Shown: piece after piece, positions 18,902-30,108 of the stretch | How the letters are laid out: every line of letters starts with the position of its first letter | Numbering within the stretch: position 1 is the stretch's first letter | Source: Pseudomonadota bacterium | Lineage (GTDB): Bacteria > Pseudomonadota > Gammaproteobacteria > Xanthomonadales > Xanthomonadaceae | Assembly (NCBI GenBank): GCA_018242365.1 | Contig: JAFECB010000006.1 | Coordinates: 126,816 to 190,815 of the forward strand | Direction of reading: 5' to 3' | DNA: 64,000 nucleotides | Program-made: the position numbers and the translations under genes | Notes under the pieces: generated by a model | Database searches by the model: none | What the model saw: only the letters and a program-made list of their open reading frames with translations | Told to the model about the DNA's origin: nothing

Positions 18902-19381
18902 TCACGCCTTCCGCCGCACGCGCGCCAGATCCAGCGCGAGATGCAACAGCGGCCACAGCAACAGGCCGATCAGGGGCGAAATCCAATCGATCCACGGACG
19001 CTGTGGTATCCCCATCAACAGGTGCAAGGCGACCACGATCACCCGATCATTGAGCAGCAGCACGCCGATGGCCAGGGCTTGCTGCGACATCGGGAAGAAG
19101 CGCATGCGGGCGCGGAAGCGTTCGAGGATGAAGGCGATCACCACCAGCCGCAGCGCCTGTTCGCCGAGCAGGCTGCCGTAGGTCAAATCCCCCAGCAGGC
19201 CGTACAGGAAGGCAGTGCCAGGGCCGACCCGCTCCGGCAACTCCAGCAACCAGTACGCCAGCACCAGCGCCGGCCAATACGGGCGCAGCGGCTGCAGGAC
19301 GTCGGGCAAGGGCAACAGTTCCAGCAGGATCGCCAGCAACAGACTGACCGGCAGCACCCAGGCCCGACGCTGGCGGCTCAT
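18902..19381 (-). CDS. mreD: Rod shape-determining protein MreD
   Basis: Small inner-membrane subunit of the elongasome, 159 residues, with five or so hydrophobic segments (LPVSLLLAILLELLPLP; WPALVLAYWLLELPERVG; AFLYGLLGDLTYGSLLGEQA). The GxxxDLxxGxxLG pattern in the middle is typical. Start ATG overlaps the mreC stop (ATGA). Lies between mreC and mrdA in the canonical order. Confidence 0.95.
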   Translation of the reverse strand: MSRQRRAWVLPVSLLLAILLELLPLPDVLQPLRPYWPALVLAYWLLELPERVGPGTAFLYGLLGDLTYGSLLGEQALRLVVIAFILERFRARMRFFPMSQQALAIGVLLLNDRVIVVALHLLMGIPQRPWIDWISPLIGLLLWPLLHLALDLARVRRKA

Positions 19382-20373
19382 GGCTTGCGCTCCACGGTTG
19401 GGGCGGCAGGGCGCGCGGTTGCAGTTGCAGGCGTCGGACGCGTCGTCGCAACTGGCACGCTGGCTGGGTGACTTGCACCAGCAACACCCGCTGCCGCCTG
19501 GCCCGCAGCAGCAGCCTCCGGCAATGCTTCCGGCGGCTTGAATCCACGCAACAACAGCACATCGCGACCCCGATCCAACTGCGCGGCAGGAATCACATCG
19601 CCTTCGAGGAAGGCGCGGGCATCACCGGCATGCAAGGCACCGACGCGGCCAACCGCCAAGCCAGGCGGGAATCGTCCGCCGAGGCCCGAGGTCAGCAATT
19701 GGTCGCCCACCCGCACATCGGCCGATTGCGGCACGTCACCCAATTTCAATTGATTGCTGCGGCCGGTGCCGTACACGATCAGCCGCATCCCGCTGCGCGC
19801 CACCAGCACCGGCACCGCATGGTCGGGATCGGCCAAGAGCAGCACGGTCGCGGTGGTCGGTGTGGTCGCGATCACCTGGCCCATCAGGCCACCGGCATCG
19901 ATCACGGTCTGCCCGGGATGCACGCCGGCATTGCTGCCCACGTCCAGCAGCAGCCGTTGCCGGCTCGGGTCCTGGTCGATATCGATCACACTCGCCAACT
20001 GCACGTCCAGCCGATGCCGCTGTGCGGTGTCCAGCAGACCACGCAGGCGGGCGTTTTCCGCGGCGGCGGTCTGCAGGCGCGCATTGCGGGCGGAGGTGAG
20101 CAGCAGCTCGCGGCGCAGGCGCGCGTTGTCCTCGGTCAATTGCGCATGGGTCTGTGCGTTCTCGCTCAGCGTGCTGCCGATCCGCGCCGGCACGCCCGCC
20201 AGCCACCACAACGGTTGCACCACCGCCTCCGCCTGCGTGCGCACCACGTGCAGCCAGCCGCCGCGGTGGTCGAGCACCATCAGCACCGTGGCCAGAATGA
20301 TGTACGCCAGCAACCGCAGCACGCCGGCGACTTCGCCGGGACGGACTGCAGAGGTGCTGGCAGGGCTGGGCAC
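19378..20373 (-). CDS. mreC: Rod shape-determining protein MreC
   Basis: Bitopic scaffold protein that links MreB to PBP2. 331 residues from a GTG at 20373. One membrane segment (about 16-34), a coiled coil around 65-115 (NAQTHAQLTEDNARLRREL), then two beta-barrel lobes (VIDIDQDPSRQRLLLDVGSN; GLMGQVIATTPTTATVLLL; DVPQSADVRVGDQLLTSGLGGRFP). The C-terminal about 55 residues are an Ala/Pro/Thr-rich tail, a habit shared with mrdA next door. Overlaps mreD. Confidence 0.95.
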   Translation of the reverse strand: MPSPASTSAVRPGEVAGVLRLLAYIILATVLMVLDHRGGWLHVVRTQAEAVVQPLWWLAGVPARIGSTLSENAQTHAQLTEDNARLRRELLLTSARNARLQTAAAENARLRGLLDTAQRHRLDVQLASVIDIDQDPSRQRLLLDVGSNAGVHPGQTVIDAGGLMGQVIATTPTTATVLLLADPDHAVPVLVARSGMRLIVYGTGRSNQLKLGDVPQSADVRVGDQLLTSGLGGRFPPGLAVGRVGALHAGDARAFLEGDVIPAAQLDRGRDVLLLRGFKPPEALPEAAAAGQAAAGVAGASHPASVPVATTRPTPATATARPAAPTVERKP

Positions 20374-20575
20374 GTCAGTGGGTCAACAGGGCGGTTGAGT
20401 GAGTACGACTTGAGCCACAGTTTGGCCCGGAACCGGAAGGACTTTACAACGCGAGATTGAGCCGTCGCGAGCGAAGCCGGATCGGGTGCAGACGGAGCGC
20501 AGCAACCGCAGTTGACGTGACGTCAATGAGGATTGCGAGCACCGCATGCGCCCGAGCCCGGCGAGCGCAGCAGGC

Positions 20576-22786
<2,211 letters not shown>

Positions 22787-22796
22787 TCATTGCGCC

Positions 22797-22960
22797 CATG
22801 CGGGGTCGCTCCCGCGGATCATCGGGCCATGATCGCGCCCCTGCGGTGCGCTCCTGCGGATCACCGGGCGGTGATCGCTTTCCGCAGGAGCTGACTCCGG
22901 CCGCAGGCCGGGGGCTGCGACGGACAGTGATGCTCCCGCCGGTCATCGCGCCTTGCGGAG
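22797..22960. repeat. Degenerate REP-like cluster
   Basis: The 201-base gap after the adenosine kinase gene carries one good inverted copy of the REP-like element (22833-22859, GCGCCCCTGCGGTGCGCTCC core) flanked by weaker relatives (GGTCGCTCCCGCGG, CCGCAGGAGC, CGCGCCTTGCGGAGCGCG). No reading frame here looks coding. Confidence 0.65.
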
Positions 22961-22969
22961 CGCGACAGC

Positions 22970-23689
22970 TCAATTCCACTTCGGCAGTTTTGCAGGATCC
23001 AGTCCGCCGACTTCGAAGCTGGCGCTGCGACGGCCCATCTGCTTGGTGGGGAATTCGATGCTCAGCTGCTTGCCGGACTTGGCCAGCTTCCACAGCGCCT
23101 TGTTGTCGACGATGAACATGGCGATGGCCTCGTCGGTGTTCGGGCGCGAGCCGGGCAGCGCGTGCGCCTTGCCATCCACGGTGACGGTGAGCTTGCAGCC
23201 CTTGTAGCAGTCGAAATCGCCGGCCTGCAGCACCAGATAGGCGCTGCGGCCCCATTCGGGATGGTCGCGGAAAATCAGCCGCACCGGGTGCTCACCACTG
23301 CCGTCGGTGTCCACTTCCTTGCTGGAATAGATCGACGCCGACAGCTGGTGGCCGCCCTTGACCTCTTCGTCGCCATAGGACCACAGCGCTTCAAGCCGCC
23401 GGGTCTCTTTTTGCGCCGCGGCCTTGGCAGTGATTTCCTCGAGTTTCGGCTTCACCCGCGCGGCGGCGGCGCTGGCAGGATGATCGTGCAGCAGGACATC
23501 GCCATAGCCCTTGGCCAAGTGCCAGTCCTGCGCCACGACTGCCGCGTCGAATTGCTTTTCCATCGCCTCGGCCGCTTGTTCATCGGCGGCCTGTTGCGCC
23601 GCAGCCGCTTGCGCGGTGGCCTGCGGGTCATTGCGATGGCAGGCGGGCAGGAGCAGGCACAGGGCGAGGCTGAGCGCGACGGATTTCAT
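22970..23689 (-). CDS. Putative lipoprotein of unknown function
   Basis: A 239-residue lipoprotein: Leu-rich signal with lipobox LLLPAC (Cys17). Residues 25-105 form a long Ala/Gln/Glu-rich, probably helical region (AQQAADEQAAEAMEKQFDAA...KLEEITAKAAAQKETRR). The C-terminal half is a compact domain with SIYSSKEV, VRLIFRDHPEWGRSAYLVLQ, DFDCYKGCKLTVTVDGK and ending GLDPAKLPKWN; the CYKGC pair may form a disulfide. I do not recognise a named family. It lies 32 bases downstream of the alpha/beta hydrolase gene on the same strand and may be cotranscribed with it. Confidence 0.75.
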   Translation of the reverse strand: MKSVALSLALCLLLPACHRNDPQATAQAAAAQQAADEQAAEAMEKQFDAAVVAQDWHLAKGYGDVLLHDHPASAAAARVKPKLEEITAKAAAQKETRRLEALWSYGDEEVKGGHQLSASIYSSKEVDTDGSGEHPVRLIFRDHPEWGRSAYLVLQAGDFDCYKGCKLTVTVDGKAHALPGSRPNTDEAIAMFIVDNKALWKLAKSGKQLSIEFPTKQMGRRSASFEVGGLDPAKLPKWN

Positions 23690-23721
23690 GGGCACGGGAT
23701 TCGCAATGGAAGAACGCGAGT

Positions 23722-24693
23722 TTATGGCGTTACCGGGTCGGATTCGACCAGCGCGACCACCGCCGCGGCCACCGCGTCGGCGCGCTCCATCAGCGACATG
23801 TGGCCGCAGCCATCGAGCAGCAGCTCGCGCGCCTGCGGGATGCGCTGCGCGTACAGCTCCAGCGCGCTGGGATCGATCACCGCGTCCTGCCGCCCCCACA
23901 CCAGCAAGGTGGGTTGCTGGATGCCGACGGCTTCCTCGCCCGGCAGCAGGTTTTCGTCGCAACGTCCGATGCGATCCAGCACGGCCTGTTCGAAATCCGC
24001 GTCGGCAAGGCGGCGCTTGATCATCGCGCCGGAGACCGGCCACGGGATCGACGGTTTGGCGGCAGGATCGAAGAACACCTGATCGATGAATCGCCGCAGC
24101 GACGACGCATCGGTCACCGCGAAGGGATTCTTTCCGTCCAGCACGTCGAGTCCGAAGCGGTTGTCGTCAAAGCGCACGCCGGCGGCATTGAGCAAGGCCA
24201 GCTTGGCGGCCTGCTCCGGATAGCGCGCCGCCATCAATGCCGCGATGCCGCCGCCCATCGAATGCCCGAGCAGGATCACCGGTGCCTCGGGCGAGAGCGT
24301 CGCGATGAAGGCAGACACGCGTGCGGCCTGCTCAGGAAACCCGTACACCGCGTCTGATCGACGCTCGCTCTCGCCCCAGCCGGGCAGATCCGGAATCAGC
24401 AGGCGATAGCGTCCACGCAATGCGCGCGCCAGCGGATACCAGTTCTCCTTGCTGCCGACGAAGCCATGCAGCATGACCACGGTCGGTGCCGTGGGCGAGA
24501 ACGTGCGACTGCGGGCGTACACCCAGCGATGGCCGGCTGCATCGACGGAGGCCGGCACCAAACCGGCCGCACGCCGCTGGCGCGCGAACTCGGCGCGTGC
24601 CAGCAGCCAGGGGTCATGCCAGACCATCAGCGCTACCGTCGCGAAGCCAAGCAGCAACGCGACGGACAGCCACGCCAACACCGCCGCATCCAA
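23722..24693 (-). CDS. Alpha/beta hydrolase, membrane-anchored
   Basis: A 323-residue serine hydrolase. The N-terminus (about 5-28) is hydrophobic and probably anchors the protein. The hydrolase core has the oxyanion-loop HGFVGSKENW (76 on), PDLPGWGES, nucleophile elbow GHSMGG (Ser145), Asp270 in WGRQDAVIDP and His298 in DGCGHMS, giving a complete catalytic triad. The start is a TTG at 24693 placed directly after the stop of the M1 peptidase gene; a GTG at 24681 is an alternative. Likely a lipase/esterase; the substrate cannot be told. Confidence 0.88.
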   Translation of the reverse strand: MDAAVLAWLSVALLLGFATVALMVWHDPWLLARAEFARQRRAAGLVPASVDAAGHRWVYARSRTFSPTAPTVVMLHGFVGSKENWYPLARALRGRYRLLIPDLPGWGESERRSDAVYGFPEQAARVSAFIATLSPEAPVILLGHSMGGGIAALMAARYPEQAAKLALLNAAGVRFDDNRFGLDVLDGKNPFAVTDASSLRRFIDQVFFDPAAKPSIPWPVSGAMIKRRLADADFEQAVLDRIGRCDENLLPGEEAVGIQQPTLLVWGRQDAVIDPSALELYAQRIPQARELLLDGCGHMSLMERADAVAAAVVALVESDPVTP

Positions 24694-26721
24694 TCAATGC
24701 GCGGCGGGATCCGGCTTCGGTGCTGCGGCAGCATTGGCGTCGGCAGGTGTTGCCGGAGCCGCCGTCGGTGCAGCCGGCGGAGCCGCAGCCAACCTGGCCT
24801 TGGCTTCGGCGATCACCTGCTCGATGGTGCCGGCGGTGATCGGATGGGTGGCCGGCTTGGCCTGGGCGAATACCTGCTCGGCGAAGGCCAGCCCGTCCGG
24901 CGTGGCGACCAGCGCCTTGTAGATCGGGATGATCAATTTGCGACGACCGACCCGAGCAAGGAACTTGCCCATCTCCTCGCGCGCGGCGGCATAGCCACTG
25001 CGTTCGGCCAGCGGATACCAGCGCATCGCGATCTCGCCATTGGGCGTGCCGGTGAACTTGTAGGCAGCGTCCAGCTGCTCCAGCTGCTCGGGCTTGAGCG
25101 TCGCCGGCATGCCTTCGAGGAAGTGCACCCATTCCTGCGTGCTCCACTCGCCGGTGACGGCCTTGTCCGGCAATTTGCCGCTGCCTTCCCAGGCGATGCG
25201 GCCAGCATTGACGGTGGCAAAACGTGACGACTCGATCACCGGCGCGTCGGCCGGGATTCCCGGCTGGTACAGCCACGCATCCACTTCCGCCATCGTCACC
25301 ACGCCCGGATTCTGCTTCATCAGGGTGGATTCGAGGTAATCGCGGAATTGCTGGGTAGTAATGCTCTGGAACGCGAAATGGTCGAAGTAGCCGCGCAGCC
25401 ACGGATCGAACTTGGCGCGACCGTAGCGCTTTTCGAGGAACTCCATGAACCACGCGCCCTTGGTGTAGACCGTGGCCGAGGACTGGTCATCGGGATCGGT
25501 CAGGGTGCCGGGCTTGAGCGAGAGCTGCTGCAGCTTGGGCGGCAGGGTGGCGAACTCGGTCTTGAGCTCGTCGCGATCGATCACCTCCTCCATGTCCGCC
25601 ACTTCGCGGCCATAGAGCTTCTCGGTGATGCGGCTCTGCACATAGGTGGTCACGCCTTCGTTGAGCCAGGCATCCTTGTCGGTGGCAAACGTCACCAGAT
25701 TGCCCGACCAGCTGTGCGCCAACTCATGCGCGACCAGCGAGACCAGCGACTTGTCGCCGACGATCACGGTCGGGGTGGCGAAGGTCAGGCGCGGGTTTTC
25801 CATGCCGCCGTAGGGGAAACTGGGCGGCAGCACCAGCAGGTCGTAGCGGCCCCAGCGATACGGGCCGTAGATCTGCTCGGCGGTCTCGATCATCTTTTCG
25901 GTGTCTTCGAACTCGTGCTCGGCCTTGTCGACCATGGTCGGCTCCGCCCACACGCCGCTGCGCGCGCTGATCGGCTTGAACACGAGGTCGCCGGCGGCGA
26001 TCGCCAGCAGGTAGGACGGGATCTTCTGCGGCATCTTGAAGCTGTAATCGCCGTCGCGCGCCGCCTTCGGATCGTTGTCGGCGCTCATCAGCACCATCAC
26101 GTCGGCCGGCGAGGTGACATGCGCGCTATAGGTGAAGCGCACCTGCGGCGTGTCCTGCAACGGCACCCACGACCGCGCGTGGATCTGCTGCGACTGGCTG
26201 AACATGAAAGGCAACTTGCCGCCTTCGGTCATCGACGGCGACAGCCATTGCAGGCCGGAGGCATCCGGCGAGGTGGCATAGGTGACCCGCACCTTGGCCG
26301 GGCGATCCGGCGTCTGGATCGTCAGCGCGCTGCCCAGGGTCTTGTCGGCGGCGGCCAGCTTGAACTGCAGCGGCACCCAGCTACCGTCGGCCTTCTGTTC
26401 CTCGGCCTTGGCGATGCTCAAGGCACGGGTGTCCAGCACCAATGCAGTGGCCTGCTTGTCCACCCAATCCAGCGTGTAGGTGGCGCTGCCACTGATGACC
26501 TTCTTGTCGAAATCCAGGGCCAGATCCAGTGCGATGTCGGTGATCCGCACCTTGTCGGGCTGCGCATAGGAATGTTCGTCCACGACTTTCTCGGCGGCGG
26601 CGGTGGGAGCGGCGGCCGCAGCGGCAGGCGTCTTCGGGGCTTCGGCCTGGCCGCAGGCGGTGGTGGCGAGGGCCACGCTGATGGCGATCGACAGGAACAA
26701 CGGGCGCATGGGCAGACGCAT
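24694..26721 (-). CDS. M1 family metallopeptidase (leukotriene A4 hydrolase-like)
   Basis: A 675-residue zinc aminopeptidase, exported as a lipoprotein (lipobox LATTAC, Cys23). The exopeptidase motif is GGMENP (305-310), followed by the zinc site HELAHSW (332-338) with third ligand in LNEGVT (Glu355). The N-terminal beta domain (50-250) and C-terminal helical repeat (about 520-640, TQEWVHFLEGMPATLKPEQ) match the LTA4H-like subgroup. A tail of about 35 Ala/Pro residues follows. Two in-frame ATGs at 26721 and 26709 are both possible. Its stop abuts the hydrolase start, so the two form an operon. Confidence 0.93.
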   Translation of the reverse strand: MRLPMRPLFLSIAISVALATTACGQAEAPKTPAAAAAAPTAAAEKVVDEHSYAQPDKVRITDIALDLALDFDKKVISGSATYTLDWVDKQATALVLDTRALSIAKAEEQKADGSWVPLQFKLAAADKTLGSALTIQTPDRPAKVRVTYATSPDASGLQWLSPSMTEGGKLPFMFSQSQQIHARSWVPLQDTPQVRFTYSAHVTSPADVMVLMSADNDPKAARDGDYSFKMPQKIPSYLLAIAAGDLVFKPISARSGVWAEPTMVDKAEHEFEDTEKMIETAEQIYGPYRWGRYDLLVLPPSFPYGGMENPRLTFATPTVIVGDKSLVSLVAHELAHSWSGNLVTFATDKDAWLNEGVTTYVQSRITEKLYGREVADMEEVIDRDELKTEFATLPPKLQQLSLKPGTLTDPDDQSSATVYTKGAWFMEFLEKRYGRAKFDPWLRGYFDHFAFQSITTQQFRDYLESTLMKQNPGVVTMAEVDAWLYQPGIPADAPVIESSRFATVNAGRIAWEGSGKLPDKAVTGEWSTQEWVHFLEGMPATLKPEQLEQLDAAYKFTGTPNGEIAMRWYPLAERSGYAAAREEMGKFLARVGRRKLIIPIYKALVATPDGLAFAEQVFAQAKPATHPITAGTIEQVIAEAKARLAAAPPAAPTAAPATPADANAAAAPKPDPAAH

Positions 26722-26914
26722 GGGTGGGATCCGGTGGCAGAAACCAGCAGTTTATCGCCGTCAGCATGAATCCGTCGCAAAACACTTGCCCTCGTCGCCC
26801 CGTGCCGGTTGTCATGCCCGCCATCGGCACTGTCCGGCCCCAACACGAACACACATCATTTGCAGCGCGCACGACGCGCACCCGAACAGCCATGAGACTC
26901 AGGGAGAGAGCCAC

Positions 26915-29176
26915 ATGACCCGCACCACCCCGAAGCTGCACGCCCTGGCGACCGCCCTGCTGCTGTGCGCACCGTTTGCCCAGGCACAACAGACACCAAC
27001 CCCTGCCGAACCGCCTGTCGCCGGACTCGACGCGCGCATTCCGCGCCTGACCGGGCCGATCGTCATCGACGGCAAGCTCGATGACGCCGCCTGGCAAGGC
27101 GCGTTGGAGCAGGAAATCGCCTTCGAGTTCGCACCCGGCGACAACACGCCCGCCCCGGCGAAGACCCTTGCGCGCATCGCCTACGACCAGGACGCGCTTT
27201 ATGTTTCCTTCCATGCGCAGGATCCCGATCCATCGAAGATCCGCGCCCACCTGCGCGACCGTGACAGCGCCTTCCCCGACGACTGGGTCGGCATCTTCCT
27301 CGACACCTTCAACGACCACCGTCGCGGCTATGAACTGATCGTCAATCCGCTGGGTGTGCAGGCCGATCTGATCCGCGACGAGACCAATCTCAACAACCAG
27401 GAAGACCCGAGCTGGGACGGGTTGTGGAGCAGTGCCGGCCAACTGACGACGGATGGCTACGACGTGGAGGTCCGCATCCCGTTTGCCACCTTGCGCTTCC
27501 CGCGCGGTGGTGGCGACCAGCGCTGGGGCATCTTCCTGATGCGCAATTACCCGCGCGACAAGCGCCATCAGCTGGCAAATTCCAGGATTTCCCGGGATTC
27601 CAATTGCTTCCAGTGCGAATGGGGCACCTTTACCGGCATGGCCGGGGTGAGCCAGGGCCGCAACCTGGAGATCGTGCCGACCCTGACCATGGGCACGAGC
27701 CAGACCCGCGACTCAACCAGCACGCCGTGGCAGCACGACACCAGCTTCGAACCCGGCCTCGACGTGAGCTGGGCACCGTCGCCGGCGATGACCCTGAACG
27801 CCACTCTCAATCCCGACTTCTCGCAGGTCGAAACAGACCAACTGCAACTCAGCTTCAACGACAGTTTCGCCCTGTTCTACCAGGAGAAGCGACCGTTCTT
27901 CCTCGAAGGCGCGGACTATTTCACCACCCAATTCGACGTGCTCTATACCCGCCAGATCGCCGATCCGGATTTCGGCCTGCGTGTCACCGGCCGCACCGGC
28001 AACGGCGCTTACGGAGCGATCGTCGCCCGCGATGCCACCACCGTGCTGCTGGTGCCGGGCGTGCTCGGCTCAGGCATCGCCCAGATCGACCAGAAGGCCA
28101 ACATCGCGGTGGGTCGCTATCGCCACGACTTCGGCACCGATTTCAGCCTTGGCGTGATCGGCACCTTCCGCCGAGGGGACAACTATTTCAACAACCTGGC
28201 GGGTGTCGATGGGCGCTGGCGGCATGGTGGCCACACCGTCAGCGCCCAGTTCCTGCACAGCCAATCGCAATACCCGGCCAGTATCGTCTCCGAGTACATG
28301 GGTGAATTGGGCAGCGATCCCACGCCGACCGGCAATGCCTGGCGGGCCGAATACAACTTCAGCAACCGCAACTGGAATTTCAATCTCTGGCACGAGGCCA
28401 TCGACCCCGGTTTCCGCGCCGACCTCGGTTTCATCGGCCAGGTCGGCTACGACAAGTCGCTGATTGGCGGTGGCTACACCTGGTATCGCGACGGCAAGGA
28501 TTTCAATCGCTTCGACCTCAATGGCGACTTCGATATCACCCGTCGCTTCGATGGCCAGTTGCTGGAACGCGAGCTGGAAGCGCAGATCAGCACCCAGGGA
28601 CCGATGCAGAGCACCCTGCGCCTGCATGGCATGACCCGCGTGCGCTACTGGCAGGGCACGCTGTTCGATGAACACTACATCGACGGCGGCATCAACTTCC
28701 GCCCCACCGGCAACCTGCAACTGGGTGCCTATGCGCGAACCGGCATCGCGATCGATCTGGTCGCCGCCCAGACCGGCCGGCTCAGCATGCTGGAGCTGTA
28801 CGGCAATACCAGCATCGGCCGCGGACTGGCGCTGGACTGGGACATCACCCGCCAACGCATGCATCGTGCCGGCGGCACCGCCTTCACCGCCACCGTGCTC
28901 AACGCCGGCGGCAGCTGGCAGTTCGATCCGCACCAACGCCTGCGCCTGACCCTGCAGGGCAGTGCCGTCAATCGCAATCAGGCGCTGTATTCCAGCACGA
29001 TCAACCAGCGCGCCCGCGACTGGGCCGGGCAATTGGTCTATTCCTACAAGGTCAACCCCCGCACCGCGCTGTACGCCGGCGCATCCTGGGGCGCGTTCAT
29101 GGACGACGACCACCCGGAACTGTTCAACAACACCCGCAGCGTGTTCGTGAAGCTGAGCTACGGCTGGCAGCCGTAA
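26915..29176 (+). CDS. DUF5916 outer-membrane protein with CBM9-like domain
   Basis: A 753-residue protein. Signal peptide to about residue 24 (PFAQAQQ). Residues 35-210 form a carbohydrate-binding family 9-like domain (IVIDGKLDDAAWQGA; ALYVSFHAQDPDPSKI; DDWVGIFLDTFNDHR). The rest matches DUF5916: NPDFSQVETDQLQLSFNDSF, EKRPFFLEGADYF, followed by many alternating beta strands ending in aromatic FVKLSYGWQP, typical of an outer-membrane barrel. ATG at 26915 follows AGGGAGAGAG. It diverges from the M1 peptidase over 193 bases. A role in binding or importing glycans is suggested by the domain; not proven. Confidence 0.9.
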   Translation: MTRTTPKLHALATALLLCAPFAQAQQTPTPAEPPVAGLDARIPRLTGPIVIDGKLDDAAWQGALEQEIAFEFAPGDNTPAPAKTLARIAYDQDALYVSFHAQDPDPSKIRAHLRDRDSAFPDDWVGIFLDTFNDHRRGYELIVNPLGVQADLIRDETNLNNQEDPSWDGLWSSAGQLTTDGYDVEVRIPFATLRFPRGGGDQRWGIFLMRNYPRDKRHQLANSRISRDSNCFQCEWGTFTGMAGVSQGRNLEIVPTLTMGTSQTRDSTSTPWQHDTSFEPGLDVSWAPSPAMTLNATLNPDFSQVETDQLQLSFNDSFALFYQEKRPFFLEGADYFTTQFDVLYTRQIADPDFGLRVTGRTGNGAYGAIVARDATTVLLVPGVLGSGIAQIDQKANIAVGRYRHDFGTDFSLGVIGTFRRGDNYFNNLAGVDGRWRHGGHTVSAQFLHSQSQYPASIVSEYMGELGSDPTPTGNAWRAEYNFSNRNWNFNLWHEAIDPGFRADLGFIGQVGYDKSLIGGGYTWYRDGKDFNRFDLNGDFDITRRFDGQLLERELEAQISTQGPMQSTLRLHGMTRVRYWQGTLFDEHYIDGGINFRPTGNLQLGAYARTGIAIDLVAAQTGRLSMLELYGNTSIGRGLALDWDITRQRMHRAGGTAFTATVLNAGGSWQFDPHQRLRLTLQGSAVNRNQALYSSTINQRARDWAGQLVYSYKVNPRTALYAGASWGAFMDDDHPELFNNTRSVFVKLSYGWQP

Positions 29177-29187
29177 CCTGCCTTATT

Positions 29188-29339
29188 GTGGGAGCGCACC
29201 GCAGGGGCGCGGCCATCGCAGTCCTGTAGGAGCGCACCGCAGGGGCGCGACCATTGCAACCCTGTAGGAGCGCACCGCAGGGGCGCGAATGCTTCTTGCG
29301 GGATCCGGCAACAGCATCGCGCCCCTGCGGTGCGCTCCA
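29188..29339. repeat. Composite REP-like unit: three direct copies and one inverted copy
   Basis: Direct copies at 29188-29211, 29226-29250 and 29264-29288 (GTAGGAGCGCACCGCAGGGG core), then an inverted copy at 29317-29339. The spacer before the inverted copy contains CTTGCGGGATCCGG, closely matched in the unit at 61001-61162. Fills the gap between the DUF5916 and glycosyltransferase genes, which converge. Confidence 0.9.
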
Positions 29340-29372
29340 ACAATCCCTGCGCTGCGTCGCGTCGGCGAGCCG

Positions 29373-30086
29373 CTATGGAGCAGCGACGCTTGCAGGCCAC
29401 TTCTCGCGGTACAGCGCGAGCGCATCGCACCACGCCGGTGTGCCGAAATTGCCGCTGCTGGCATGCGTCAACGCGATTGGCCAGACCCCGAGCGACAGGC
29501 CGGCCTGGTGTGCGGTGCGGCAGAAATCCAGATCGTAGAAATGGAATGCGAAGCGCGGGTCGAAACGCAGGCCATGCGCCTGCAGGGCCGCCGCGCGCGC
29601 GGCCAGCAGCACCCCATCGAGCAAGCGACAGTCGGCGGGTGACGCGCCAAAGGACGAGACCTTGCCGAACGGGGCCGCGCCATGCGCAATCGCACCGCGC
29701 AGGCGTTCCGGCTCGAACCACGTCAAGCCTTCGCGAAAACACCAGGCAACGTGATCGGCCGGCGCATCGACATTCCCGGCAACGCCGATCAGCTGGTAGC
29801 GGGCAAGGCCCTCCTCGATGCGCGCTGGCAGGAAACAATCGTCCAGCCAGACATCGTCGTGCAGGAAGACCAGAGTGTCGTCGATGCCAGCATCCGCGAT
29901 CGCGTCGTTGTAGATCTCCGGCAGGCCGCGCGTGTTCGCATGGGCGATCCGCCAGGTGGTGTCCCCGCTGGCTTGCAGGCGCTCCAGCGAGCGCCCCAGC
30001 GGCGAGTGCGGGAAGCTCTCCTCGTCCAATCGGGTCGCGCAAACGAAGGTGAGCATGCCTGTCCCCGGCGTGCGTGCGACGGTCAT
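29373..30086 (-). CDS. Glycosyltransferase family 2-like protein
   Basis: A 237-residue soluble protein resembling the small GT-A family with a VFLHDDVWLDD metal/nucleotide-sugar motif (HDDV, 76-79). Other markers: NTRGLPEIYNDAI near 51, GVAGNVDAP, LDGVLLAARAAAL, and FHFYDLDFC near 190 where family members keep an acidic pair. No signal or membrane segment. Start ATG 30086; a second in-frame ATG at 30056 begins nearer the conserved part (MLTFVCAT). It lies 22 bases downstream of the double-receiver regulator, so it may end the ftsE-ftsX operon. Acceptor unknown. Confidence 0.82.
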   Translation of the reverse strand: MTVARTPGTGMLTFVCATRLDEESFPHSPLGRSLERLQASGDTTWRIAHANTRGLPEIYNDAIADAGIDDTLVFLHDDVWLDDCFLPARIEEGLARYQLIGVAGNVDAPADHVAWCFREGLTWFEPERLRGAIAHGAAPFGKVSSFGASPADCRLLDGVLLAARAAALQAHGLRFDPRFAFHFYDLDFCRTAHQAGLSLGVWPIALTHASSGNFGTPAWCDALALYREKWPASVAAP

Positions 30087-30108
30087 CGCGAGGCGGCGCG
30101 CAGCCCGA

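Noticed and set aside
17789..19471. A 560-codon plus-strand frame antisense to mrdA and mreD
   Set aside because: Composition is Gln/His/Arg/Asp/Ala rich, typical of antisense frames in high-GC genes; mrdA is certain on the other strand.
29188..29339. CRISPR array
   Set aside because: Copies are irregularly spaced, inverted as well as direct, number only four, and no cas gene is nearby; they match the dispersed REP-like element.
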